From positions 1 to 64,000 of the forward strand of contig DFNH01000001.1 of NCBI GenBank assembly GCA_002375985.1: a DNA stretch of 64,000 nucleotides, read 5' to 3'. The position numbers and the translations under genes are program-made. Below, one piece after another: positions 1 through 7,721 of this stretch. How positions within the stretch are numbered: position 1 is the stretch's first letter; each line of letters opens with the position of its first letter. The notes below the pieces were generated by a model. It was not told the DNA's origin and searched no databases. It saw only the letters and a program-made list of their open reading frames with translations. Source of the stretch: Firmicutes bacterium UBA3572. Lineage in GTDB: Bacteria; Bacillota; Desulfotomaculia; Desulfotomaculales; Desulforudaceae.

Positions 1-113
1 ATTTTTAAATGGCCATTGACACGCCGGCCGAACGGATTAATGATTCAACTAAATTATGGAACAAAATCTGTGGTGGTACCATATTATGGGAAAAGCAGGA
101 AGGGGGGTGGGTT

Positions 114-425
114 ATGTCGGAGAATCAACGGTTGCGCAACGAGTATCAGGAAGTGGAAAACCTTCTGGCTCTTTCGCCAGGTGGACACCTTGCAAAGCTA
201 ATAATAATCATCTTGCTTATCGTCGTGATCGCGATTCTACTAAACAAGAAGTTCGGTTTAAGGGAAATCAAGAGGGAGATCCAGGGAATTGAAGACAGGC
301 TCGATAGTCCCAAGTTCGGTTTGAAGGAAATCAAACGTGAGGTTCGGGAGATTAAGAAAAAGTTGGACTGGTTTCTTTCTAAGAAAAAGGATCTTGATTT
401 CTTTCAAGAATTGATCGACTCGTAA
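114..425 (+). CDS. Small membrane-anchored coiled-coil protein, hypothetical
   Basis: The 103-residue product has one hydrophobic helix (about residues 27-44, rich in I, L and V). A charged helical tail follows, containing two imperfect copies of an FGL(R/K)EIKRE motif, so a membrane anchor with a cytoplasmic coiled coil is likely. The reading frame is open from position 9, but the ATG at 114 is preceded by a very strong purine-rich ribosome site (AGGAAGGGGGG), so I start there. I do not recognise a family and assign no function. Confidence 0.55.
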   Translation: MSENQRLRNEYQEVENLLALSPGGHLAKLIIIILLIVVIAILLNKKFGLREIKREIQGIEDRLDSPKFGLKEIKREVREIKKKLDWFLSKKKDLDFFQELIDS

Positions 426-753
426 TCTGTCTGATGTTCTTTAATCTCGGCCCGTGATTCCAAAATCCCCGGCGTAAACTGGGCGTTTATTTTATGGATC
501 GATGAAGGGACCTATTGCACCCGCGGGCGTAGCGGCTCCCCGGCCTGGTGGGACGATGCTTGTGCCCAAATCAGTGCGATCGCGGACGTGGAATTCGGCA
601 GGTACGCGGGCTAGCAAGGATCGGTATCGCACGGCCGGCCGGACAGAGATCCGGGAGTAAGAACCCCCGGGTTCTTTGACTGTTCCCGGCTCGGGCGGCG
701 GGCCGTGATCATCAAGAAGCGGTTGGAATCGAAAGAATTCCAACTGCTTTTTT
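426..753. other. Intergenic stretch with a possible coding remnant
   Basis: No convincing complete gene is seen. One plus-strand frame is open from about 434 to 616 and reads like protein (WAFILWIDEGTY, then SGSPAWWDDACAQ), but it has no start codon. It may be the tail of a decayed gene. Other open frames here look like GC-driven shadows. Confidence 0.3.
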
Positions 754-1032
754 GTGACCCTCAAAAGACCTTTTCCGCCCAGCCTGATGGTTTACACCGG
801 TAAAATGACGGACCGCCTGGATCCAAAGAAGTCGGCGCGAAACCTTTTCTATTTTTTGAATGCCGCCGCCCGGGAACTGGTAGCCGCAACGGTGGGCAAA
901 GTGTACCTGGCGGACATCGACCGCACCGACCTGGTCGCCCTAGATCCCTTCCTGGCCCGGGCTTTAAACGTTGATTTCGGTTACGTACCTCCCGACAAAC
1001 AGGAAGAATTCAAAGGGTTCCTGACTTATTAG
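754..1032 (+). CDS. Hypothetical protein, possibly a C-terminal remnant
   Basis: The frame is open for 92 codons with protein-like composition, including ADIDRTDLVALDPFLARAL. No clear Shine-Dalgarno precedes the GTG at 754 or the ATGs at 787 and 805. I recognise no family. It could be a short gene or the end of a longer, broken one. Its neighbours are unrelated. Confidence 0.3.
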   Translation: MTLKRPFPPSLMVYTGKMTDRLDPKKSARNLFYFLNAAARELVAATVGKVYLADIDRTDLVALDPFLARALNVDFGYVPPDKQEEFKGFLTY

Positions 1033-1387
1033 GTAGGCTCCTCATTGCCCGCGCTATTGTCGTACGCACCACACAATTATTGACGTTGTCCTGCCGCCTA
1101 ACACGGTCCACCGCCAGACATTTGAATAGCCTGTCGGCCGGCAGAAGGGGGCACGGCCCTCGGTTACCGGCTTTTCACCGGCCTGGAGGCGGATTACGCG
1201 CTCGTCTTCTTCCTAGTCCCGGTCCTTTTGGTCTTGTGTCCGTGCTCCCCCTACTTCAAATAATTCCCTATATATGCAGCAAATCGTTGGCTGCGAATCT
1301 ATTTCCTCCATTGGCAACCTTGATTCGACACGCGTCGGCTTCATCCCTGCTGCCAAAAGTACCCATGCGCAATTCCTGTTGAAAAGC
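1033..1387. other. Intergenic region upstream of tetR
   Basis: About 350 bases with no gene I can support. Open frames on both strands have low-quality composition and no ribosome sites. The 3' end leads into the tetR promoter. Confidence 0.4.
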
Positions 1388-1416
1388 TTGACGCCAGCGG
1401 CCGGGCGGGTTAGAAT
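1388..1416 (+). promoter_or_regulatory. Sigma-A promoter of tetR-ABC operon
   Basis: A -35 box TTGACG (1388-1393) and a -10 box TAGAAT (1411-1416) are separated by exactly 17 bases. The palindromic operator begins at the last base of the -10 box, so a bound repressor would block polymerase. Confidence 0.75.
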
Positions 1417-1445
1417 AGACCACCTGGTCTAGACCGACTGGTCTA
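1416..1445. promoter_or_regulatory. Tandem palindromic TetR-type operator
   Basis: TAGACCACCTGGTCTA (1416-1431) is a perfect inverted repeat with arms TAGACCA/TGGTCTA. It runs into a second copy, TAGACCGACTGGTCTA (1430-1445), with one arm mismatch. The two sites share two bases and lie between the -10 box and the tetR start. Such 14-16 bp GACC-NN-GGTC palindromes are typical of TetR-family operators. Autoregulation by the adjacent TetR protein is my inference. Confidence 0.75.
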
Positions 1446-1466
1446 GTACTTAAGGTGAGGGCAGGT

Positions 1467-2174
1467 ATGGCGGCGAGAACAAAGGTCGGGGGGTTCCGGA
1501 TGGTCAAACAGGGATTTCTCAATCTTCCGGAGGCGGAACGGCGGCGCGTCATTGACGCCGCCCTGGACGAGTTTGCCCGGCACGACTTCTTCACGGCCTC
1601 CCTCAACCGGATCATTCGGCGTGCCGGTATCTCCAAGGGCAGCTTGTACCACTACTTTCACAACAAGGAGGACCTGTACCTGTACCTCTTGGAGGAGGTG
1701 GCCGCAAGAAAGAAGCGGTTTCTGGCCGCGGCGCTGGACCGGCTGGACAAGCCGGCTGCTGCGCTCGGGTTCTTTGATACCCTGGAGGTTCAAGTCCGGG
1801 CGGGCCTCGAGTTTGCCCGGACCGACCCCAGACTGCTGAAAATCCACGAAAACCTGGAGAGCGTGCACGACCCCGAGTTCAAGGCGCGGATCAGGAAGCG
1901 GCTTGGGATCCAGCTTGAGGAGCATCTGGGGGCCATGGTCGACCGCGCGGTGGCCGCGGGGGAGCTGCGCTCCGACCTGGGCCGGGAGTTCCTGCTCCGC
2001 CTACTGGGGTTCTTTTTCCTCAACTTCACACAGATTTTCCCGGAGGCCCGGCGGCTGGCGGCGGTCGAGCCAGAACAGGTGGAGCGGGAAATACGCCAGT
2101 TGCTGGCCTTCCTGAAGAGCGGCCTGCAGGGCCGGGAGGCGCCAAGCACACCGAAAGAGGGTGGGAACCAATGA
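1467..2174 (+). CDS. TetR/AcrR family transcriptional regulator
   Basis: The 235-residue protein has an N-terminal TetR helix-turn-helix (about residues 17-60: RRRVIDAALDEFARHDFF, then ISKGSLYHYFHNKEDLY) and a variable helical ligand domain. TetR repressors release their operator when the domain binds a small molecule. I chose the ATG at 1467 because AAGGTGAGG lies six bases upstream. A GTG at 1455 and an ATG at 1500 are alternatives. The stop overlaps the next ATG (ATGA), so it is translationally coupled to an ABC exporter that it probably controls through the double operator at its own promoter. The inducer is unknown. Confidence 0.9.
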   Translation: MAARTKVGGFRMVKQGFLNLPEAERRRVIDAALDEFARHDFFTASLNRIIRRAGISKGSLYHYFHNKEDLYLYLLEEVAARKKRFLAAALDRLDKPAAALGFFDTLEVQVRAGLEFARTDPRLLKIHENLESVHDPEFKARIRKRLGIQLEEHLGAMVDRAVAAGELRSDLGREFLLRLLGFFFLNFTQIFPEARRLAAVEPEQVEREIRQLLAFLKSGLQGREAPSTPKEGGNQ

Positions 2175-3028
2175 TCAGGGTGGAACAATTGTATCACTCC
2201 TACACCGGAGACACGGACTACGCGGTGGCCGGACTCGACTTTCAGGTGGCGAAGGGAGAAATCTTCGGCTTTCTCGGTCCGAACGGGGCGGGGAAAAGCA
2301 CCACCCAAAAGATCTTGACCGGGACGCTGCCCCTGCAAAAAGGCCGGGCGGAGGTGGCGGGCATCGATGTCCGGCGGCCGGGGCCGGATTTTTACCAGCT
2401 CATCGGGGTGTCGTTCGAGCGGCCGAACCTGTACCACAAGCTGACGGGGCTGGAGAACCTGGTCTTCTTCCGCGGTATGTACGCCGGTGACCTGGAGGAT
2501 CCCCAGCACCTGCTGCGCCTCTTCGGCTTGGAGGAGGCGGCCCACAAGCGGGTGGGGCATTATTCCAAGGGGATGAAACAACGGCTGATGCTGGCCCGGT
2601 CCCTGCTGAACAAGCCTCGGATCTGGTTTTTGGACGAACCCACCTCGGGACTGGATCCGGCCTCGGCCCGGGACGTGAAAGATATCATCAGGGCAAAGCG
2701 GGACGCGGGCGTAACCGTTTTCCTGACCACCCACGACATGCACGTGGCCGACGAACTTTGCGACCGGGTGGCCTTTATCAACGAGGGCCGGATCGCCCTG
2801 ATTGACACCCCGCGCAACCTGAAGCTGCGGTTCGGGGAGAAGCTCGTGCGCGTGGAACACCGCACCGCCGGCGGTCAGGTCGCCCGGGAGAACCTGTCGC
2901 TGGAACGCGAGGCGGACCGGCGGCGGCTGCACGAACTAATCGAATCCCAAACGGTGGAGACGATGCATTCCCAGGAGGCCACTCTCGAGGACATCTTCAT
3001 CCAGGTGACCGGAAGGGGGCTGAGCTAG
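2171..3028 (+). CDS. ABC-2 type exporter, ATP-binding protein
   Basis: The 285-residue ATPase has Walker A GPNGAGKST (about residue 37), a signature stretch SKGMKQRLMLARSLL, Walker B IWFLDEPTSGLDP and a switch histidine in TTHDM. The C-terminal tail resembles drug-resistance (DrrA/CcmA-like) exporters. It overlaps tetR by four bases and abuts the first permease with no gap, so the ATPase and two permeases should form one inner-membrane exporter. The substrate is unknown; a drug, lipid or toxic metabolite is plausible given the TetR control. Confidence 0.93.
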   Translation: MIRVEQLYHSYTGDTDYAVAGLDFQVAKGEIFGFLGPNGAGKSTTQKILTGTLPLQKGRAEVAGIDVRRPGPDFYQLIGVSFERPNLYHKLTGLENLVFFRGMYAGDLEDPQHLLRLFGLEEAAHKRVGHYSKGMKQRLMLARSLLNKPRIWFLDEPTSGLDPASARDVKDIIRAKRDAGVTVFLTTHDMHVADELCDRVAFINEGRIALIDTPRNLKLRFGEKLVRVEHRTAGGQVARENLSLEREADRRRLHELIESQTVETMHSQEATLEDIFIQVTGRGLS

Positions 3029-4081
3029 ATGGGCCGACGGTTGGCGCACCTGGTGGCCAAGGACACCAGGGTCAGTGTCCGGAACCATTTCTTTACCGTG
3101 GCACTGATTCTGGCGCTTCTGATCACTCTGGTGAACACCTTCCTGGTGCCGGAGGACATCAGCCTGGAACGGCGGACGTTCATCCTGGACACTACTCCGG
3201 AGCAGCGGCTGCAGGCCGAGTTCCTGGCCGGAGCGCGGGAGTGGGCGGTGATCCCGGCCGCCTCCCGAGAAGAATTGGAGACAGGGATGCTGGATTACCG
3301 GCACAGTGTGGGGGTGATTGTCGCTCCGGGGTCCACGATTCCGGAGGTCAGCCTGGTGTTCCAGCGGGACGAAAACGCCCAGGTGCGCAACCTGGTGGCG
3401 GCCGACGTGGAGGCCCAGGTGCGGCGGGCCTACGGGCCGGCGGAACCGGAGGCCGTGGTGGGGCAGGTGGTACTGCGCGGGGAGACGGCGCCGGAGAAAC
3501 CACCCTTCAATAAGCTGCTGCTGCCCTTCTGGTTGTATACCCTGGTGATCCTGGGGATGATCGGCTTTGGCGCTGCCCTGGTGTTCCGGGAGAAGGAGGA
3601 TGGTACTCTGCGCGCCTACCAGGTAACCCCGGGACGAATTTGGGAGTACCTGCTGGGCAAGGCGGTGAGCCTGTCGCTCCTGGGCGTATTCTTCGCTTTT
3701 CTGCTGGCGCTGTTGAATCTGGGACTCGGGGTGAACTACCTGCACCTGGCCCTGATCACGGTCCTGGGTAGCGTTTTCGTGGGTCTTTTGGCCATTACGG
3801 TAGCCAATTTCTTTGAAGATCTGACCCAGTTCATCTACGCAGGGCTGGTCCTGGAAGCGTTTTTGTTCATCCCAGTGTTCACCTACTTTTTCCCCAGCTT
3901 TGCGCCGGCGGTGTCCCAGTGGCTGCCCACGTACCACGCCCTGTTCGCCTTCCGGGAAATCGTGTTCCCCACCGAGGGAGCGCGCCTGATCCGCGAAGCG
4001 GTGTGGGTGCTGGCGATTGCGAACATCATTCTGCTGTTTCTGGGAAGCCTCGCTTTCCGCAAGCAGCTGGAGAGGGCATAA
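3029..4081 (+). CDS. ABC-2 type exporter, permease subunit 1
   Basis: The 350-residue protein has an N-terminal membrane helix (about residues 22-38), then a long extracytoplasmic domain. A block of five or so hydrophobic helices follows from about residue 165. This is the usual ABC-2 permease plan. The E-K-E-D-G-T-L-R loop (REKEDGTLRAYQVTP) is the typical cytoplasmic motif before the second helix. It starts directly after the ATPase stop and is followed by a second permease, implying a heterodimeric channel. Confidence 0.88.
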   Translation: MGRRLAHLVAKDTRVSVRNHFFTVALILALLITLVNTFLVPEDISLERRTFILDTTPEQRLQAEFLAGAREWAVIPAASREELETGMLDYRHSVGVIVAPGSTIPEVSLVFQRDENAQVRNLVAADVEAQVRRAYGPAEPEAVVGQVVLRGETAPEKPPFNKLLLPFWLYTLVILGMIGFGAALVFREKEDGTLRAYQVTPGRIWEYLLGKAVSLSLLGVFFAFLLALLNLGLGVNYLHLALITVLGSVFVGLLAITVANFFEDLTQFIYAGLVLEAFLFIPVFTYFFPSFAPAVSQWLPTYHALFAFREIVFPTEGARLIREAVWVLAIANIILLFLGSLAFRKQLERA

Positions 4082-4095
4082 GGAGGGCGATGGGG

Positions 4096-5097
4096 ATGAA
4101 ACGTGCCTGGAATCTCGTACGCAAAGACATGAAAACCGTGGTTCGGGACCGGCTCCTGGTCTACGCCCTGCTGTTTCCTCTGGTGGGGGTGCTGATCCTG
4201 CGGCTCTTGATGCCCGGTTGGGCGGCAAGCCCCATGCACATGGTGGTCACCGCGGACACACCCGCGGTCGTGGTAGAAGAACTGCGGGAGTACGGCCGGG
4301 TGGAGGTGGTTGCCGACCGGGAACGGTTGGAACGGCGGGTGCTGGCGCCCGATGATGCCGTGGGGGTTCTGGTCAACGACAGGCGTGGATTCACCCTGGT
4401 CCTGGATGGCAACGAACACCCCGAGACTCGAGAGTTGGCGCCCCGAGTGCTGGAGCGGGTGGCCGCCGGGGAAAAGATGGCCTTCCAGGAGGTGGATCTG
4501 CCCGGCGGTGGGTTGCCCACCCTGCAGATTCTCGGCGCCTGGGTGGCCATGCTCACCTTTTCCATCGGCAGTATGATCATGGGGATGAACATTGTGGAGG
4601 AAAAGGAGGAAGACACTATCGCCGCCCTAGCAGTGACGCCGCTCACCACGCCGGAGTTCCTCCTGGCCCGCGGCGCGATTACCTACCTGCTCGCCGTTCC
4701 GCTGGTTTTTGTTTCCCTGTGGCTGCTGGGAGTGACCGCTTTCAACCATGCCCAGTTGCTGGTGATCACCCTGGCGGGCATCCTGGTGGCGGTACTCCTC
4801 GGTTTCTACATCGGCGCCGTCAGCAGCAACAAGCTGAACAGTATCGGTGCCACCAAGGTCATCGCCATGATGCTCGTGCTGCCGCCCGCCCTGGCCCTGC
4901 TGCTGCCCCAGGCCTGGCATGCCGGCCTTTACTGGGCGCCCACCTACTGGAGCTTCGTCGCCGTCCGGGACCTGCTGGCGGCGGGGCTGACCTGGGCGGA
5001 GACGGGCCGGTTTACGGCGGCGATCGTCGCCAGCACCGCGCTCCTATTCGCCTTGTCCTATCCGTTCCTGCGCCGGCGCCTGCAGATTAAGGTTTGA
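4096..5097 (+). CDS. ABC-2 type exporter, permease subunit 2
   Basis: This 333-residue paralogue of the preceding permease has the same layout: an N-terminal helix, an external domain, the EEKEEDTIAALAVTPL loop and about five C-terminal helices. I start at the ATG at 4096, eight bases after AGGAGGG (4081-4087). The ATG at 4090 is in frame but too close to that site. The frame extends upstream to 3919 without meaning. It is the last gene of the tetR-ABC operon. Confidence 0.88.
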   Translation: MKRAWNLVRKDMKTVVRDRLLVYALLFPLVGVLILRLLMPGWAASPMHMVVTADTPAVVVEELREYGRVEVVADRERLERRVLAPDDAVGVLVNDRRGFTLVLDGNEHPETRELAPRVLERVAAGEKMAFQEVDLPGGGLPTLQILGAWVAMLTFSIGSMIMGMNIVEEKEEDTIAALAVTPLTTPEFLLARGAITYLLAVPLVFVSLWLLGVTAFNHAQLLVITLAGILVAVLLGFYIGAVSSNKLNSIGATKVIAMMLVLPPALALLLPQAWHAGLYWAPTYWSFVAVRDLLAAGLTWAETGRFTAAIVASTALLFALSYPFLRRRLQIKV

Positions 5098-5123
5098 GCC
5101 GGACCGATGAACGCCGGCTGGGT

Positions 5124-5152
5124 TTGACAGTCCCTGGACCAACGGGTATAAT
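5124..5152 (+). promoter_or_regulatory. Consensus sigma-A promoter for trmK-nif3
   Basis: A perfect -35 TTGACA (5124-5129) and a perfect -10 TATAAT (5147-5152) are spaced by 17 bases. Transcription should begin near 5159. This excludes any upstream start for trmK and makes the GTG at 5226 the only good start. Confidence 0.85.
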
Positions 5153-5225
5153 CTGGAGCATAAAGGATGGGGAAAGGGTACTCGGGTTCGAGTGCCCTTT
5201 CGTTGTCCGGGAGGTATGGTTCAAA

Positions 5226-5921
5226 GTGGAGGTCAAGCTCCCGGCGCGCTTGCAGGCTGTGGCCGAGTTTATCCCACCGGGAAAGGCGGTGGCCGACATC
5301 GGCACCGACCACGCTCTGCTGCCGGTGTACCTTGCTGCCCGGGGACTGGCTTCCCGCGTGATTGCGGTGGAGAAGGCGCCCGGCCCCCTGGATGCCGCGC
5401 GGCGGGCGGTGACCGCAAGCGGCCTGGACGGGCGGATCGAGGTTCGGGCCGGGGATGGCTTGCGGCCGTTGGCCCCCGGCGAGACCGATGTGCTGGTGTT
5501 GGCCGGGATGGGCGGACGCACCATCACCGAGATTCTGGAGGCCGCCCCGGCCGTGGTGCGGGCGGCGGATACGCTGGTACTACAGCCCCAGGAGCCGGTG
5601 GCCCCGGCGCGCCGTTGGTTGATCGAAAACGGGTGGCGCCTTGCGGATGAGGAATTGGTGGAGGAAGCCGGGCGGCTTTACCCTGTCATCCGGGCGGTGC
5701 CGGGGGAAGCGGAACTACTGGACGATGTGCTCCTGGAAGTCGGACCCGTGTTAACGGCCCGGAAACACCCCCTGCTCGGCCGCTACCTGGACGGAATTAT
5801 CCGCCGTTACGCGGAAGTGCTGGCCGGCCTGGACCGGAGCGGCCGCAGCGACCTGGACGAACGCCGGGCGGCCGTGCGTGCGCGCCTGGAAAGACTGGAG
5901 GAGATAAGACGATGCCTGTGA
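5226..5921 (+). CDS. trmK: tRNA (adenine(22)-N1)-methyltransferase TrmK
   Basis: The 231-residue protein carries the SAM-binding motif VADIGTDHALLPVYLA near its N-terminus and the family motif LAGMGGRTITEIL near residue 95. TrmK methylates N1 of A22 in bacterial tRNAs. The GTG at 5226 lies after the mapped promoter and 11 bases after GGGAGG. The gene overlaps the Nif3-like gene by ten bases. The trmK-nif3 pairing is common in Firmicutes, which strengthens the call. Confidence 0.9.
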   Translation: MEVKLPARLQAVAEFIPPGKAVADIGTDHALLPVYLAARGLASRVIAVEKAPGPLDAARRAVTASGLDGRIEVRAGDGLRPLAPGETDVLVLAGMGGRTITEILEAAPAVVRAADTLVLQPQEPVAPARRWLIENGWRLADEELVEEAGRLYPVIRAVPGEAELLDDVLLEVGPVLTARKHPLLGRYLDGIIRRYAEVLAGLDRSGRSDLDERRAAVRARLERLEEIRRCL

Positions 5922-6703
5922 AATGCCAGACCATCATCACCTTCGTGGAGGAAATGGCGCCCAAGGCCCTGGCCCTGGAAGGTGACAACACGGGGTGGCA
6001 GGTGGGCGACCCGAATAGCGAGGTCGAAGCCGTCCTGCTGGCCATGGACGTGGACCACGCGGTGGTGGACGAGGCCCTGGAGATTAACGCCGGGTTGATC
6101 GTCGCCCACCACCCGCTGATCTACAAGCCTTTCCGGAGCCTGAGATTGGATTTCCCCGCCGGGGCGCTTTTGGCCCGGCTGATGCGTGCGGGACTCAACG
6201 TCTACTCGGCCCACACCAGCCTGGACGTCGCCGAGCGGGGCGTGAACGCCGTCCTGGCCGCAAAGCTGGGTCTGGCCGAGACGCGGGGCCTTTCCGAGGA
6301 ATACGGGGGCCTGGGGCGGATCGGGCGGCTACCGGAACCGGTGCCGCTTGGCGAGTTCGCGGAACAGGTCAAGCGGGTTCTCGGTGCCCCAGCCGTGAAG
6401 GTGGGCGGCGATCCCGACCGGCTGGTCTCCAAGGTCGCCCTTTGCGGCGGTTCGGGCGGCGATCTCTGGCCCAAGGCTGCCTTCGCCGGCGCCGACGTTT
6501 ACATCACCGGCGACCTGAAATACCACGCCGCGCGGGACATCCTGGCCGCCGGGATGAGCTTCATCGACCCGGGGCACTACCCGAGCGAGCGGATTATCCT
6601 GGAACCCCTGCGCGACTACCTGGCCGAGCGCTGCCGCACCATCGGGGCCGGTGTCCGCATCGATATCGTTCGGACGCACCAGGACCCGTTTAAGTACCTT
6701 TAA
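5912..6703 (+). CDS. Nif3-like dinuclear metal centre protein
   Basis: The 263-residue protein is of the short Nif3/YbgI type, lacking the inserted domain found in many Bacillus YqfO proteins. Metal ligands are visible: the HH pair in IVAHHPLIY and the C-terminal GHYPSE motif. NIF3 proteins form toroidal hexamers with two metals per subunit. Their reaction is uncertain; GTP cyclohydrolase-like activity has been suggested for some members. It is coupled to trmK by overlap. Confidence 0.88.
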   Translation: MPVKCQTIITFVEEMAPKALALEGDNTGWQVGDPNSEVEAVLLAMDVDHAVVDEALEINAGLIVAHHPLIYKPFRSLRLDFPAGALLARLMRAGLNVYSAHTSLDVAERGVNAVLAAKLGLAETRGLSEEYGGLGRIGRLPEPVPLGEFAEQVKRVLGAPAVKVGGDPDRLVSKVALCGGSGGDLWPKAAFAGADVYITGDLKYHAARDILAAGMSFIDPGHYPSERIILEPLRDYLAERCRTIGAGVRIDIVRTHQDPFKYL

Positions 6704-7185
6704 AACCTATCGCAGCACCTCTTCAATCACCATTGCCTCGGATGCTCCCGGCGGTGAAGTGGCAGGGTACATTATTGATATTGATATGAAACGGGGCAGC
6801 GGTGAATTTGAGAAAGCAGGAACCACTGCAGACACTACATTCACAAAAACAGGACTTTCCTCCGGCACCACCTATCCCTTCCGGGTACGGGCCAGGTATG
6901 CAGCCGGCAGTCTTTCCGGCTGGTCGGAAGAGCTCGCGGTTGTTACCTGCGGCTAAGGGAGACCGTAAAGGTGGAGGCTGAGAAAAAACCGCTGGCCGTT
7001 GACGGCGTCACCCTGCGCGGTCTTGCGGAACGCAAGGTCAACCTGGCTGTGGAAGCCAAAGAAGCCAAAGCCACTCTGGTCTTTGAACCGGCCGGACCTT
7101 CGTGCCCCTGCGGTTTGTAAGCGAGACCCTGGGCGCCGGGGTAGACTATCATCCTGCGACTAATCAGGTAACACAGCAGTCTCCC
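6704..7185 (+). pseudogene. Remnant of a secreted FnIII / stalk-domain protein
   Basis: Three fragments in different frames together read like the end of a surface protein. An FnIII repeat (GYIIDIDMKRG through SGLSSGTTYPFRVRA-like text, about 6710-6956) ends in a stop. A linker follows (about 6970-7100). After a frameshift near 7095 comes TFVPLRFVSETLGAG with YHPATNQVT, the hallmark of the copper-amine-oxidase-N 'stalk' domain found in clostridial cell-surface proteins. No upstream part is present because the Nif3-like gene abuts it, so a deletion or insertion removed the rest. Confidence 0.65.
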
Positions 7186-7195
7186 GGTTTTCCCC

Positions 7196-7223
7196 AACCC
7201 CCGCGCATTGGCGCGGGGGTTTT
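7196..7223 (+). terminator. Rho-independent terminator
   Basis: A perfect 11-bp stem (AACCCCCGCGC / GCGCGGGGGTT, 7196-7206 and 7211-7221) with an ATTG loop runs into a short T tract. It likely served the now broken stalk-domain gene and may end trmK-nif3 transcripts. Confidence 0.75.
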
Positions 7224-7721
7224 CCTTGTGACACAATCCTGCCGCCTCCTGATACAGCAGTACAGGGATGTGGCCGTCTTGTTTCATCCCCGGGTTTGAA
7301 AACCAACCCGGGGCGACTTCGGGCAGCGCGGTGTTGTGTTGGGAAAAATCGGATAAGGAAAATAGGGATTGTTTCTAAATATTAACGATTTTCGATATCT
7401 AATTAAGACTCAGTACTGTTCGGATATTTTGGGCCGTCTTCGACGAGATCCAATACAGCCAATTATATTGCCATAACACCCCTTTTGTGGTGAAGTATGC
7501 CAATAGGGATGAAAGTGTAAAAATGCCCTGTTTGATCCAAACTTAAAATTTTCGCCCATCATAGCATGCTGGGCGAAGATGGCTCAGTTTGGGATATCAG
7601 CGGGAGTCACTTTTTGAACAATAACACGATATCCGGGCAGATTAACTTTTGTTCACCAATTGGACACATTTTTGCGGTAAATTATTCATATCAAGAAAAC
7701 CGGGTGAGAGGAGGAAGCGGC
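7224..7721. other. AT-richer intergenic region
   Basis: About 500 bases before the polyferredoxin gene. The composition is noticeably more AT-rich than the surroundings. The downstream reading frame stays open from 7566 but has no ribosome site there. No gene or clear promoter is seen. Confidence 0.4.
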
